Shown here: positions 27,530 through 35,792 of the stretch, piece after piece | Layout of the letters: the number at the start of each line of letters is the position of its first letter | Numbering within the stretch: position 1 is the stretch's first letter | NCBI RefSeq assembly: GCF_001294205.1 | Contig: NZ_LAQT01000006.1 | Coordinates: 62,001 to 126,000 of the forward strand | Source: Amantichitinum ursilacus | Lineage (GTDB): Bacteria; Pseudomonadota; Gammaproteobacteria; Burkholderiales; Chitinibacteraceae | Reading direction: 5' to 3' | DNA: 64,000 bases | Program-made: the position numbers and the translations under genes | The notes under the pieces: generated by a model | The model's database searches: none | What the model was told of the DNA's origin: nothing | What the model saw: the letters and a program-made list of their open reading frames with translations, nothing else

Positions 27530-29197
27530 TCAGCGGGTGACCGGCTTGTAGCGAATCCGCTTGGGTTTGGCGCCTTCTTCGCCCAGACGATAACGCTTGT
27601 CCGCTTCGTATTCCTGATAGTTGCCATCAAAGAACGTCCACTGGCTGTCACCTTCGGCCGCCAGAATGTGCGTGGCGATCCGGTCAAGGAACCAGCGATC
27701 ATGGCTGATTACAAACGCGGTTCCGGCAAACTCCAGCAACGCGTCTTCCAGCGCACGCAGGGTTTCCACGTCCAGATCGTTGGACGGCTCATCAAGGAAC
27801 AGCACGTTGCCGCCTTGCAGCAGCGTTTTGGCCAGATGCAGACGACCACGTTCACCGCCCGACAGCATGCCGACCTTCTTCTGCTGGTCGCCGCCTTTGA
27901 AGTTAAAGCGGCCGAGGTAAGCGCGGCTGGACATTTCAAACTTGCCTACCTGCAGGTTGTCCAGGCCGCCCGATACGTCTTCGAACACGGTCTTTTCATC
28001 TTCCAAGCTGTCGCGCGATTGCTCAACAAAGGCGGTCTGCACCGTCTGGCCGATTTCAATGGTGCCGCTATCGGGCTGTTCTTTGCCCGCGATCATCTTG
28101 AACAGCGTGGTTTTACCCGCGCCGTTGGGGCCAATGATGCCGACGATGGCGCCCGCTGGCACCGAGAAGCTCAGATTATCGATCAGCAACCGGTCGCCAA
28201 AGGCTTTGGAGACGCCATTGAAATCGATGACCTTATCGCCCAGGCGTTCGGCCACAGGGATAAAGATTTCCTGGGTTTCGTTGCGCTTTTGATGCTCGAA
28301 GCTCGACAGTTCTTCAAAGCGCGCAATCCGCGCCTTCGATTTGGCCTGGCGGCCTTTCGGGTTCTGGCGCACCCATTCCAGTTCTTTGTTCAGCGCTTTC
28401 TGGCGTGCCGATTCGGTCGATTCTTCCTGCTTCAGGCGCGCTTCCTTTTGCTCCAGCCAGCTGGAGTAATTGCCTTTCCAGGGAATGCCATGGCCGCGAT
28501 CCAGTTCCAGAATCCATTCGGCCGCGTTATCAAGGAAGTAGCGATCATGGGTGACGGCCACTACGGTGCCCGGAAAGCGCACCAGGAATTGCTCCAGCCA
28601 TTCCACCGATTCAGCGTCCAGGTGGTTGGTCGGCTCATCCAGCAACAGCATGTCGGGCTTGGACAGCAGCAGTTTGCACAGCGCCACGCGGCGCTTTTCA
28701 CCGCCGGACAAATGCCCGATCACCGCATCCCACGGGGGCAGACGCAGCGCGTCGGCCGCCAGTTCGAGTTGCAGCGCGGTATTGTCGCCTGCACCGGCCG
28801 AGATAATGGCTTCCAGCCGGCCTTGTTCTTCGGCCAGCGCATCAAAGTCGGCATCAGGTTCGGCATAGGCGGCATACACTTCTTCCAGCCGCTTTTGCGC
28901 ATCCATCACTTCGCCCATGCCGCTTTCCACTTCCTCGCGCACGGTTTTGGCGGCGTCTAGCTGCGGCTCTTGCTGCAGATAGCCGATTTTGACGCCAGCC
29001 AGATGTTGCACTTCGCCGTCGAATTCCTTGTCTGCGCCCGCCATGATGCGCAACACAGTGGATTTGCCCGCGCCGTTCAGACCCAGCAGGCCAATCTTGG
29101 CGCCAGGAAAAAAGCTGAGCGAAATATCCTTGATGATCTGACGTTTAGGCGGAACGATTTTGCTCACACGGAGCATCGACATAACGTATTGGGCCAT
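27530..29197 (-). CDS. ettA: Energy-dependent translational throttle protein EttA
   Basis: 555 residues, typical EttA. It is an ABC-F ATPase that binds the ribosomal E site and gates elongation according to ATP/ADP. Two ABC domains: the first with GLNGAGKST, LSGGEKRRVAL and LLLDEPTNHLD; the second with GPNGAGKTT, LSGGERGRLHL and LFLDEPSNDLD. The linker between them (KEARLKQEESTESARQKAL and NPKGRQAKSKARI) is the P-site interaction motif. No membrane segments. It is alone on the minus strand. Confidence 0.97.
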   Translation of the reverse strand: MAQYVMSMLRVSKIVPPKRQIIKDISLSFFPGAKIGLLGLNGAGKSTVLRIMAGADKEFDGEVQHLAGVKIGYLQQEPQLDAAKTVREEVESGMGEVMDAQKRLEEVYAAYAEPDADFDALAEEQGRLEAIISAGAGDNTALQLELAADALRLPPWDAVIGHLSGGEKRRVALCKLLLSKPDMLLLDEPTNHLDAESVEWLEQFLVRFPGTVVAVTHDRYFLDNAAEWILELDRGHGIPWKGNYSSWLEQKEARLKQEESTESARQKALNKELEWVRQNPKGRQAKSKARIARFEELSSFEHQKRNETQEIFIPVAERLGDKVIDFNGVSKAFGDRLLIDNLSFSVPAGAIVGIIGPNGAGKTTLFKMIAGKEQPDSGTIEIGQTVQTAFVEQSRDSLEDEKTVFEDVSGGLDNLQVGKFEMSSRAYLGRFNFKGGDQQKKVGMLSGGERGRLHLAKTLLQGGNVLFLDEPSNDLDVETLRALEDALLEFAGTAFVISHDRWFLDRIATHILAAEGDSQWTFFDGNYQEYEADKRYRLGEEGAKPKRIRYKPVTR

Positions 29198-29302
29198 TGC
29201 AGTGTCTTGTGTGTGGCTGAGAATGGCGCAAGTGTAGCAAACGCGGACGTACCCGGCAGCGAATGCTCGCGTAGCTCAATGATCAATCCGGGATCAATCC
29301 GG

Positions 29303-29332
29303 CAATAAAAAACCGGCCCTGAGGCCGGTTTT
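29303..29332 (-). terminator. Rho-independent terminator of the small secreted protein gene
   Basis: A 10-bp stem (29309-29318 with 29323-29332) followed on the minus strand by a T-rich run (TTTTTATTG). It lies 22 bases after the stop of the 58-residue gene. Confidence 0.88.
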
Positions 29333-29354
29333 GTACAAGCGCACTACCGCGTGA

Positions 29355-29531
29355 TCAAGCAGCGGAAGCGGCGCTAGCCTTGGTTTTCTTGGCTTTTTTG
29401 TGATGCTTCACGTGCTGCGAAGCTTTTGCAGCCGGATCAGCATCAGCAGTGCCAGCAGCTTCTTCAGCGAAAGCCAGACCAGCGGAACCGAAAATCGAGA
29501 GAGCGAGCACAGCAGCGAACAGCTTTTTCAT
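29355..29531 (-). CDS. Small secreted Lys/Ala-rich protein (acid-shock-like)
   Basis: 58 residues. It starts ATG 29531 behind a very good AGGAG site and ends TGA at 29355, just ahead of a terminator. Residues 1-22 (MKKLFAAVLALSIFGSAGLAFA) are a clear signal peptide. The mature 36 residues begin EEAAGTADADPAAKAS and end in HVKHHKKAKKTKASAASAA, rich in Lys, His and Ala. The composition recalls the processed acid-shock protein Asr, but it is too short to claim homology. Preferred codons (GCT, AAA) suggest good expression. Confidence 0.75.
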   Translation of the reverse strand: MKKLFAAVLALSIFGSAGLAFAEEAAGTADADPAAKASQHVKHHKKAKKTKASAASAA

Positions 29532-29654
29532 GGTTTTTTTCTCCTGGGTTTATCAACATGCGTTGACGTTGCAACCAGCATAGGAAAGCGAGCGCCGGTT
29601 CACCGTAACGTTCGTCCATTCTCATGTATCCACTTGTAATTAAACAAGCGCTTT

Positions 29655-31148
29655 TTAGATGACGTCCAACTGGCCCATCATGCCGAGGTCTTCGTGCTCG
29701 ATGATGTGGCAGTGATAGACGCGGCGACCCTTCTGTTGCTGTGCCACATGAATAATCACGCTCTCTTGCGGCCGCACATTAACGGTGTCGCGCCAGGCTA
29801 ATAATTTCTCCGGCGTGGTCTGCCCTTTGTAACGACGCTCTGCCACCTGGAACTGCGTGCCGTGCAGATGAAAGGGGTGGTCCATATCGCTGTCGTTACG
29901 CAAGGTCCACGCTTCGACTTCGCCCACTTTGCTGGTCAGGTCGACACGATTCATGTCGAACACTTTGCCATTGATCATGAACTTCATCGAAGCCGGGTCA
30001 TCGGTCATGTTGTCCATGTCCTCGCTGAACACCAGTTCTTTTTGCGCCGTCGGCGTGCCCAGCGGCTCGATGGTGCGCAGTTGCTGCGGCAATTCGGCTG
30101 GCACGCCGATCCGGAAATGCGCATGTAGCAACGGTATATCGTGTTCGGGCGGCATATCACCCATCTTGCCGCGATCATAAGACAGCGCCATTAAAGCGCT
30201 ATTGCCATCGCCAGAGACCAAAACCTCAGCGCGCTCACCCGGGGCCAGCAGTAATTCGGTTACCGGATGCGGCGCGCCCAGCAGACCGCCATCGGTGCCG
30301 ACTTGAATCATCGATTGCTCGGGCAATTTCAGCCGCAGATAGCGTGCACTGCAGGCATTCCACATGCGCCAGCGCTGCCGTCCCAGCACTTGCAACGTGG
30401 GTTGCAGATGGCCGTTAACCAGCACGAACTGACCTTCGCGGCCATTCATCCAGTCGTCCATGCTGTTTTCGGCGATGCGGCCATTGGTTTGCAGTTTGAG
30501 GTCGGAAAACACCAGATGGCGTTCGGGCAGATGCGCCAGCGGATCGGCCTTGGCGCGCACGATAAACAGCCCGGCCAGGCCGCGGAACACTTGCTCGGCG
30601 GTATGGCCATGCGGATGCGGGTGAAACCAGTAAGTGCCCGCGCTACCCACTGGCAAGGTAAAGCGATAGGTGCGCGATTTGCCCGGCGCAATTTCGCTAC
30701 CGGGGTTGCCATCCTGCTCGGGCGGCACGGGCAGGCCGTGCCAGTGGATGGTGGTGGGTTGTTGCAACTGGTTGATCAGTTTGATGGTGACGGTATCGCC
30801 TTCGTGCACGTCGATCAGCGGGCCCGGCACGCTGCCGTTATAGGTCCACACCGGCGTACGCACGCCCGGTTTGATCTGAACCACGGTGGGCGCAGCGCGC
30901 AAGGTAGCGACAAACTGACCGGGTTTTTTGCTCTGGTTTTTAAGCCGCACCAAAGGCGGCAGCGCAGCGCCGGTCGGCAACGTCAGCGCCTTGGCACCGG
31001 CTGGCTTGCCCGCAGCCTTAGCCGATTTGCCATGACCGGCGTGATTCATGCCCGCCATCTGGTCCATTTCCATGGCCGTCGCGGCCTGGCGCAGTGTCAG
31101 CAAGGCCAGGCCAGCACCGGCGTAATACAAAAAATCTCTACGTTTCAT
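29655..31148 (-). CDS. Tat-exported multicopper oxidase (CueO/CopA-oxidase type)
   Basis: 497 residues. Periplasmic oxidase expected to oxidise Cu(I). The twin-Arg signal MKRRDFLYYAGAGLALL is followed by a Met/His-rich stretch (MEMDQMAGMNHAGHG). Copper ligand motifs are complete: IHWHGLP, WFHPHPHGHTAEQ, HPFHLHG and the type-1 site YHCHIIEHEDLGMM. The start ATG at 31148 has GGAGAA upstream. It faces away from copA, with which it shares a 232-base gap containing two CsoR-like operators. Confidence 0.93.
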   Translation of the reverse strand: MKRRDFLYYAGAGLALLTLRQAATAMEMDQMAGMNHAGHGKSAKAAGKPAGAKALTLPTGAALPPLVRLKNQSKKPGQFVATLRAAPTVVQIKPGVRTPVWTYNGSVPGPLIDVHEGDTVTIKLINQLQQPTTIHWHGLPVPPEQDGNPGSEIAPGKSRTYRFTLPVGSAGTYWFHPHPHGHTAEQVFRGLAGLFIVRAKADPLAHLPERHLVFSDLKLQTNGRIAENSMDDWMNGREGQFVLVNGHLQPTLQVLGRQRWRMWNACSARYLRLKLPEQSMIQVGTDGGLLGAPHPVTELLLAPGERAEVLVSGDGNSALMALSYDRGKMGDMPPEHDIPLLHAHFRIGVPAELPQQLRTIEPLGTPTAQKELVFSEDMDNMTDDPASMKFMINGKVFDMNRVDLTSKVGEVEAWTLRNDSDMDHPFHLHGTQFQVAERRYKGQTTPEKLLAWRDTVNVRPQESVIIHVAQQQKGRRVYHCHIIEHEDLGMMGQLDVI

Positions 31149-31266
31149 GCGCGTTCTCCGGGTGGCGCATTGGGGGGCCACCATGCTGTGTCGTCGTCCT
31201 GTCAGGCATCAGTATTGGCGCTGCGCGCGCAGTTTGCTAACGCCAGCCACAAAATTCGAGGCAAAG

Positions 31267-31294
31267 CCTATACCCCCCTGCCGTATATCGTAAA
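31267..31294 (-). promoter_or_regulatory. Promoter of the multicopper oxidase with CsoR-like operator 1
   Basis: On the minus strand TTTACG (31294-31289) and TATAGG (31272-31267) are 16 bases apart. The spacer and the -10 are covered by TATACCCCCCTGCCGTATA (31269-31287), a C-tract flanked by inverted TATAC/GTATA. This resembles known CsoR/RcnR-class sites. A csoR gene lies 2.5 kb away in the divergent operon. Confidence 0.65.
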
Positions 31295-31320
31295 GCCCCA
31301 AATCCACACCATTAGCGCGG

Positions 31321-31365
31321 TTGATCCTGGTCAATACCGGGGCGTAATATACCCCCTGCAGGTAT
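31321..31365 (+). promoter_or_regulatory. Promoter of copA with CsoR-like operator 2
   Basis: TTGATC (31321-31326), an 18-base spacer and TAATAT (31345-31350) form a sigma70-like promoter. ATACCCCCTGCAGGTAT (31349-31365) overlaps the -10 and the likely start site and closely repeats operator 1. The copA ribosome site GGAG follows at 31370. Confidence 0.7.
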
Positions 31366-31380
31366 TTCTGGAGCAGCTCG

Positions 31381-33600
31381 ATGACCGCCGAAACCACGCT
31401 CGTGCCCGGCCCTAACGAAACGCGTTCCTTCGCGATCGAAGGCATGACATGTGCCGCCTGCGCCGCGCGCATCGAGAAAGTGCTGAATCGTCTGCCTGGC
31501 GTGCAGGCGCAGGTAAACCTGGCCACCGAAGTCGCGCAGATCGAACTGCCCGCGGGCCAGTATTCGCCCGAGCAATTGATTGCCACCGTGCAAAAGGCGG
31601 GTTATCAGGCGCAATTGCTGGCCGATGCCACGCCGCCCGCACCCAGCGACCATCGCGCCAGTGCCTGGGTGTGGCTGCTGCCCGCGTTGCTCACCGCGCC
31701 GTTGTGGCTGGATATGCTGGCGATGCTGAGCAGCGCGCACAGCTGGATGTTGCCGCGTTATTGGCAATTGATATTGGCGACGGCGGTGCAGTTCGGGCCG
31801 GGCCTGCGCTTTTATCGCGGCGCGTGGCACAGCGTGCGCGGCGGTGGCGCCAATATGGATGTGCTGATCGCTTTGGGCACCAGCGTGGCGTGGCTGTTCA
31901 GCGCGGTGGTGGTATTGGCGGGGGCGGAAGCGCAGCCGGTTTATTTTGAGGCCAGTGCCACCGTCATCACGCTGGTGTGCCTGGGCAAATGGCTGGAAGC
32001 GCGCGCCAAGCAACGCGCTTCGCAAGCCATGTCGCGCCTGCTGCAATTGCAGCCCAAAATGGCGCGCATCGAACGTGAGGGGCAGGTCAGCGAAGTCGAG
32101 ATCAGCAGCTTGCGCCGAGGTGATGTGTTGATCGTGCGGCACGGCGAAGTGATTGCCGCCGATGCCGTGGTGATTGAGGGCCAGGCCGCCGTGGACGAAA
32201 GCATGCTGACTGGCGAAAGCGTGCCGGTGCACAAAGGCGTCGACGACGCGGTCTATGCCGCCACGCGCAATCAGGACGGCATGTTACGTTGCCGGGTCAG
32301 CGCGACCGGTCAGGGCACGCAGCTAGCGCAGATCATCCGCCTGGTCAGCGCAGCCCAAGGTTCGCGCGCGCCGATTCAGCAATTGGCGGACCGCATTTCG
32401 GCGGTGTTTGTGCCCAGCGTGCTGGCGATTGCCTTGGCCGTGTTTGCCCTGAGCTGGTGGTGGTTGGGGGCGGCGGTGCCCGCGATGATCCATGCGGTGT
32501 CGGTGCTGGTGATTGCCTGCCCCTGCGCCTTGGGTCTGGCCACGCCGTCGGCGGTGATGGTGGGCGTGGGGCGTGGCGCAAAACTGGGCTTGCTGTTTCG
32601 CAACGCCGGCGCACTGGAACACGCCGCCGCGCTGGATACCTTGGTGCTGGATAAAACCGGCACGCTGACCACAGGCCGGCCGGCATTACGCCGCATCGAT
32701 GTCATCGCAGGCAACGACACGCTTGAGCATTTGCTGCAGATTGCCGCCAGCCTGGAAGCGGGCAGTGAACATCCGCTGGCGCATGCGTTAATCGAAGCGG
32801 CTGCCCAACGCCAGTTGCCCTTGCTGCCGGTGGCGCAGTTCAAAGTGGAACCGGGTCTGGGCGTGAGCGGCGCGGTCGAAGGCCATGGTGGCTGGCAAGT
32901 GGGCCGCCCAGATTGGCTGGCTCCCGCAACCCCGTTGGCGGCGGGCCAACAAGACGAAACCGTAATTGGCCTGGCCCGTGATGGGCAGTTGCTGGCGACG
33001 TTTGCTTTGGCCGACCAGATCCGCCCCGATGCCCGTGCCGCCATCAGCGCCTTGCGTGCCATGGGCATCCGCCCAGTGATGTTAACGGGCGACCGGCGCG
33101 CCACTGCGCAATGGGTGGCGCAACAGGTTGGCATCGATGAAATCCACGCCGAGGCCATGCCAGGCGGCAAATCCAGTGTGATCGCGCAACTGCGCGCGTC
33201 CGGTCGCCGCGTGGCCATGGTTGGCGATGGCATCAATGACGCGCCCGCACTGGCCGCTGCTGACGTCAGCTTTGCCATGGGCAGCGGCAGCGATGTGGCA
33301 GTGGAGGCCGCAGACGTGACCTTGCTGCGCAACGATCTGCGTATCTTGCCGCAAGCGCTGGCGCTGGCGCGCACCACGCTGCGCCGCATCCGGCAGAACC
33401 TGTTTTTCGCATTTATCTACAATGTGTTGGGCATCCCGCTGGCCGCGATAGGGCTGCTTAGCCCCGCGCTGGCAGGCACGGCGATGGCGCTGAGCTCGGT
33501 GTCGGTGCTGCTCAATGCATTGCGAGGCTGGCAAGCGCCCGCGCTCGCACCGATCACTCAACCCGAAGGAGCAACAGATCATGCAAACCACCACGCTTGA
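31381..33600 (+). CDS. copA: Copper-exporting P1B-type ATPase CopA
   Basis: 739 residues. Pumps Cu(I) from cytoplasm to periplasm. One N-terminal HMA domain (about 15-82) with GMTCAAC (Cys24, Cys27); eight membrane helices; TGES actuator loop; the transmembrane CPC motif at 380-382; phosphorylation Asp424 in DKTGTLT; and the hinge GDGINDAPALAAADV. The MxxSS at the end (MALSSVSVLLNALR) is the Cu(I)-type helix 8. The stop overlaps copZ by 20 bases; copZ, csoR and a small unknown gene follow in one operon. Confidence 0.96.
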   Translation: MTAETTLVPGPNETRSFAIEGMTCAACAARIEKVLNRLPGVQAQVNLATEVAQIELPAGQYSPEQLIATVQKAGYQAQLLADATPPAPSDHRASAWVWLLPALLTAPLWLDMLAMLSSAHSWMLPRYWQLILATAVQFGPGLRFYRGAWHSVRGGGANMDVLIALGTSVAWLFSAVVVLAGAEAQPVYFEASATVITLVCLGKWLEARAKQRASQAMSRLLQLQPKMARIEREGQVSEVEISSLRRGDVLIVRHGEVIAADAVVIEGQAAVDESMLTGESVPVHKGVDDAVYAATRNQDGMLRCRVSATGQGTQLAQIIRLVSAAQGSRAPIQQLADRISAVFVPSVLAIALAVFALSWWWLGAAVPAMIHAVSVLVIACPCALGLATPSAVMVGVGRGAKLGLLFRNAGALEHAAALDTLVLDKTGTLTTGRPALRRIDVIAGNDTLEHLLQIAASLEAGSEHPLAHALIEAAAQRQLPLLPVAQFKVEPGLGVSGAVEGHGGWQVGRPDWLAPATPLAAGQQDETVIGLARDGQLLATFALADQIRPDARAAISALRAMGIRPVMLTGDRRATAQWVAQQVGIDEIHAEAMPGGKSSVIAQLRASGRRVAMVGDGINDAPALAAADVSFAMGSGSDVAVEAADVTLLRNDLRILPQALALARTTLRRIRQNLFFAFIYNVLGIPLAAIGLLSPALAGTAMALSSVSVLLNALRGWQAPALAPITQPEGATDHANHHA

Positions 33601-33787
33601 AATTGGCGGCATCAGCTGCGGCGGCTGCGTGCGCACTTTAACCACCGTGTTGTCGGCCATCCCCGGCGTACACAGCGCCGTGGTCGAGCAGCAAACCGCC
33701 AAGGCCACCGTCGATTACGACGCCACCGCCACCGGGCCGGACGAATTCCGTCAGGCCATCGAGGACGCCGGTTATGACGTCGTCTGA
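33581..33787 (+). CDS. copZ: CopZ-like copper chaperone (HMA domain)
   Basis: 68 residues, one HMA domain. The metal motif is GISCGGC rather than the usual GMTCxxC; both cysteines are kept. The ferredoxin-like pattern continues with VLSAIPGVHSAVVEQQTAKATVDYD and ends IEDAGYDVV. The start ATG at 33581 has AAGGAG upstream and lies inside the last codons of copA; the stop overlaps csoR by 14 bases. Expected to carry Cu(I) in the cytoplasm to CopA or CsoR. Confidence 0.92.
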   Translation: MQTTTLEIGGISCGGCVRTLTTVLSAIPGVHSAVVEQQTAKATVDYDATATGPDEFRQAIEDAGYDVV

Positions 33788-34112
33788 AGGCTGCCTGCAC
33801 TGCGCTGATCCGGTCGATATGGCGCCGGGCGATCCCGAGCGGGTGGTAGTGCAACCCGAGAAAAAGCGCTTGTTAAGCCGGATCAACCGTATCGAGGGCC
33901 AAGTGCGCGGTGTCGGTCGCATGGTTGAACAGGATCGGTATTGCGTGGATATCCTCACCCAGATCACCGCGATCCGCGCCGCGCTCGATTCAGTGGCATT
34001 GCAGTTGCTGGAGGACCATGCGCACGGCTGTGTGTCGCGTGCGATCGCGGCGGGCGAGGGCGAAGAGGCTATCGCCGAATTGATTGATGTGGTGCGCAAA
34101 CTGAAAGGGTAA
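33774..34112 (+). CDS. csoR: CsoR-type copper-sensing repressor
   Basis: 112 residues. All-helical CsoR/RcnR-family repressor that releases DNA on Cu(I) binding. The ligand triad is Cys57 (RYCVDIL), His82 and Cys86 (DHAHGC), with the same 25- and 4-residue spacing as CsoR Cys36-His61-Cys65. NRIEGQVRGVGRMVE is the core family signature. An extra N-terminal CLHC (Cys7, Cys10) is not usual for the family. It overlaps copZ, and probably controls its own operon and the oxidase through the two operators at 31.27 and 31.35 kb. Confidence 0.92.
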   Translation: MTSSEGCLHCADPVDMAPGDPERVVVQPEKKRLLSRINRIEGQVRGVGRMVEQDRYCVDILTQITAIRAALDSVALQLLEDHAHGCVSRAIAAGEGEEAIAELIDVVRKLKG

Positions 34113-34118
34113 GCCGCT

Positions 34119-34463
34119 ATGGCGCGAGTAAAAAAAACCGACCCCGCGACCAGTCCGCCACTATGGCAAGTGCGGCGCGTGCTGGCGCTGGGGCGGGCGT
34201 TATCGGATGAGCAACGCACGCGGCTGAATGAACTGGGCACGCAAGAAGGCGTGCTGCAAATCGAACCGGTGCATGGCGGCCGGGTGGCGGTGACGTATGA
34301 CGTGCGGGTTTGGCAATACAGCCGCTTGCTCAACTGGCTGCAAGCCAAGGCCACCGGCTTTAGCCGCTGGCGCGCGGGCTGGTATGACAACCAGGATAGC
34401 AATCTGGCCGCGCAATCCACGCTGAAAGCGGCGGCCTGCTGTAACACGCCGCCGCGCGCCTGA
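34119..34463 (+). CDS. Unknown protein, possible degenerate HMA fold with C-terminal Cys pair
   Basis: 114 residues, not recognised. Residues about 30-82 follow the beta-alpha order of HMA domains: LNELGTQEGVLQIEPVHGG, then RVAVTYDV, then a helix and an ...LLNWLQAKATGF ending. The CxxC metal loop is missing. Two adjacent cysteines (107-108) lie in AAACCNTPPRA at the C-terminus and might bind copper instead. It starts six bases after csoR, so it is part of the copper operon. Function in copper handling is inferred from context only. Confidence 0.7.
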   Translation: MARVKKTDPATSPPLWQVRRVLALGRALSDEQRTRLNELGTQEGVLQIEPVHGGRVAVTYDVRVWQYSRLLNWLQAKATGFSRWRAGWYDNQDSNLAAQSTLKAAACCNTPPRA

Positions 34464-34467
34464 AACC

Positions 34468-34487
34468 GCGGGGCGCGACGGCCCCGC
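34468..34487. terminator. Short GC hairpin between convergent copper operon and pncB
   Basis: A perfect 7-bp GC stem (34468-34474 with 34481-34487) fills the 28-base convergent gap. No T-run, so only a weak terminator candidate. Confidence 0.35.
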
Positions 34488-34491
34488 CGAC

Positions 34492-35718
34492 TCAAGCGTT
34501 GAGCATTGCTTTGTCGATATGGAACACGTCGCCCAGGTAGTTAAGGAAGTTCTGGTCTTCGCACATACCCTTGCCCGGGCTGTCGCTGACCTTGGCGACA
34601 AACTGGCCGTTACACCGGGTCATCTTCATCACGATCTGCAACGGCGTAATACCGCAATCGTTGGTGAGATTGGTGCCGATGCCAAAGCCGGTGCGGGCGC
34701 GATCCGCAAAGCGGCGGTATAGCGTGATCGCTTTTTCCACATTCAGCCCGTCGCTGAACACCAGCATCTTGGTCAGCGGGTCGATGCGCATTTTGTGATA
34801 GTGCGCGATGGCCTTTTCGCCCCACACAAACGGGTCGCCCGAGTCGTGGCGCAGCCCGTCAAACAGCTTGCAGAAATACAGGTCGAAATCGCGTAAGAAC
34901 GCATCCATGCCAACGATATCGGTCAGCGCAATGCCGAGGTCACCGCGATATTCGCGCACCCAATGTTCCAGCGCGTTTTTCTGAAAGTCGCGCAAGCGCG
35001 AGCCAAACGACTGGAACGCCTGCAGATATTCGTGCGCCATGGTGCCAATTGGCGTCAGGTTATAGATGCGCGCCAACTCGACGTTGCTGGTGCCTTTGAT
35101 AAACGAATTGGGCTTGCGCGCCGCCCCGGCGATGATCTCTTCATGCCAGGCGCGCGAGAAGCGGCGGCGCGTACCAAAATCGAACATCACAAACGGAAAG
35201 CGGCAGGCCGGTTCCTGCGCAAACGCATCCAGTTGCGTCAGCTTGCCCGCGATGCGACGACGACCCTCGGCGATGGCAGTGTCTTGCTGAAACTGGCGGA
35301 AATACAGCTCGTTGACCGTGGACAGCACGTAAATCTCAAACAACATCACATGCAGCATCGGGCCGATGGCGCGGATTTCGAGTCCATCGGGGTTGTTCTC
35401 GGGGATGGAGACATGGATGAACTGGCGATGCAGATGAAACAGCCGCAGAAAATCGACAAAGTCGGATTTGATAAAGCGCAGGCTGGCCAGGTATTCCAGT
35501 TCGGTGTCGTTAAAGCGCAGCGTACACAGGTGGTCCAGCTGGCGTTCCACTTCTTCTTTCAGCGCGGACAACGGCAGTTCGGGCACATTGCGGCACTTGA
35601 ACACATATTCGGCGCTGGTCTCGGGATGGTGATGCAGGATCTCTTGCATCATCGTGAACTTGTACAGATCGGTATCCAGCAGCGATGTGATAACGGGCTG
35701 GAATGCGGGCGCGCTCAT
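34492..35718 (-). CDS. pncB: Nicotinate phosphoribosyltransferase
   Basis: 408 residues. Converts nicotinate to nicotinate mononucleotide in NAD salvage. [25 protein letters not shown] is the typical start, GTSNVELAR and [11 protein letters not shown] the central motifs with the autophosphorylated-type His, and [17 protein letters not shown] the C-terminal phosphate loop. The start ATG at 35718 has GGAG; a longer open frame reaches into the next gene and is not needed. It follows the aminotransferase after 74 bases. Confidence 0.95.
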   Translation of the reverse strand: MSAPAFQPVITSLLDTDLYKFTMMQEILHHHPETSAEYVFKCRNVPELPLSALKEEVERQLDHLCTLRFNDTELEYLASLRFIKSDFVDFLRLFHLHRQFIHVSIPENNPDGLEIRAIGPMLHVMLFEIYVLSTVNELYFRQFQQDTAIAEGRRRIAGKLTQLDAFAQEPACRFPFVMFDFGTRRRFSRAWHEEIIAGAARKPNSFIKGTSNVELARIYNLTPIGTMAHEYLQAFQSFGSRLRDFQKNALEHWVREYRGDLGIALTDIVGMDAFLRDFDLYFCKLFDGLRHDSGDPFVWGEKAIAHYHKMRIDPLTKMLVFSDGLNVEKAITLYRRFADRARTGFGIGTNLTNDCGITPLQIVMKMTRCNGQFVAKVSDSPGKGMCEDQNFLNYLGDVFHIDKAMLNA

Positions 35719-35792
35719 GCGGGTACTCCGGGTCGGATAAACGCCAGTCTGCCGGGCCAACGCGCGCCCGGCAACTGGCGGAAACCGCAGTG

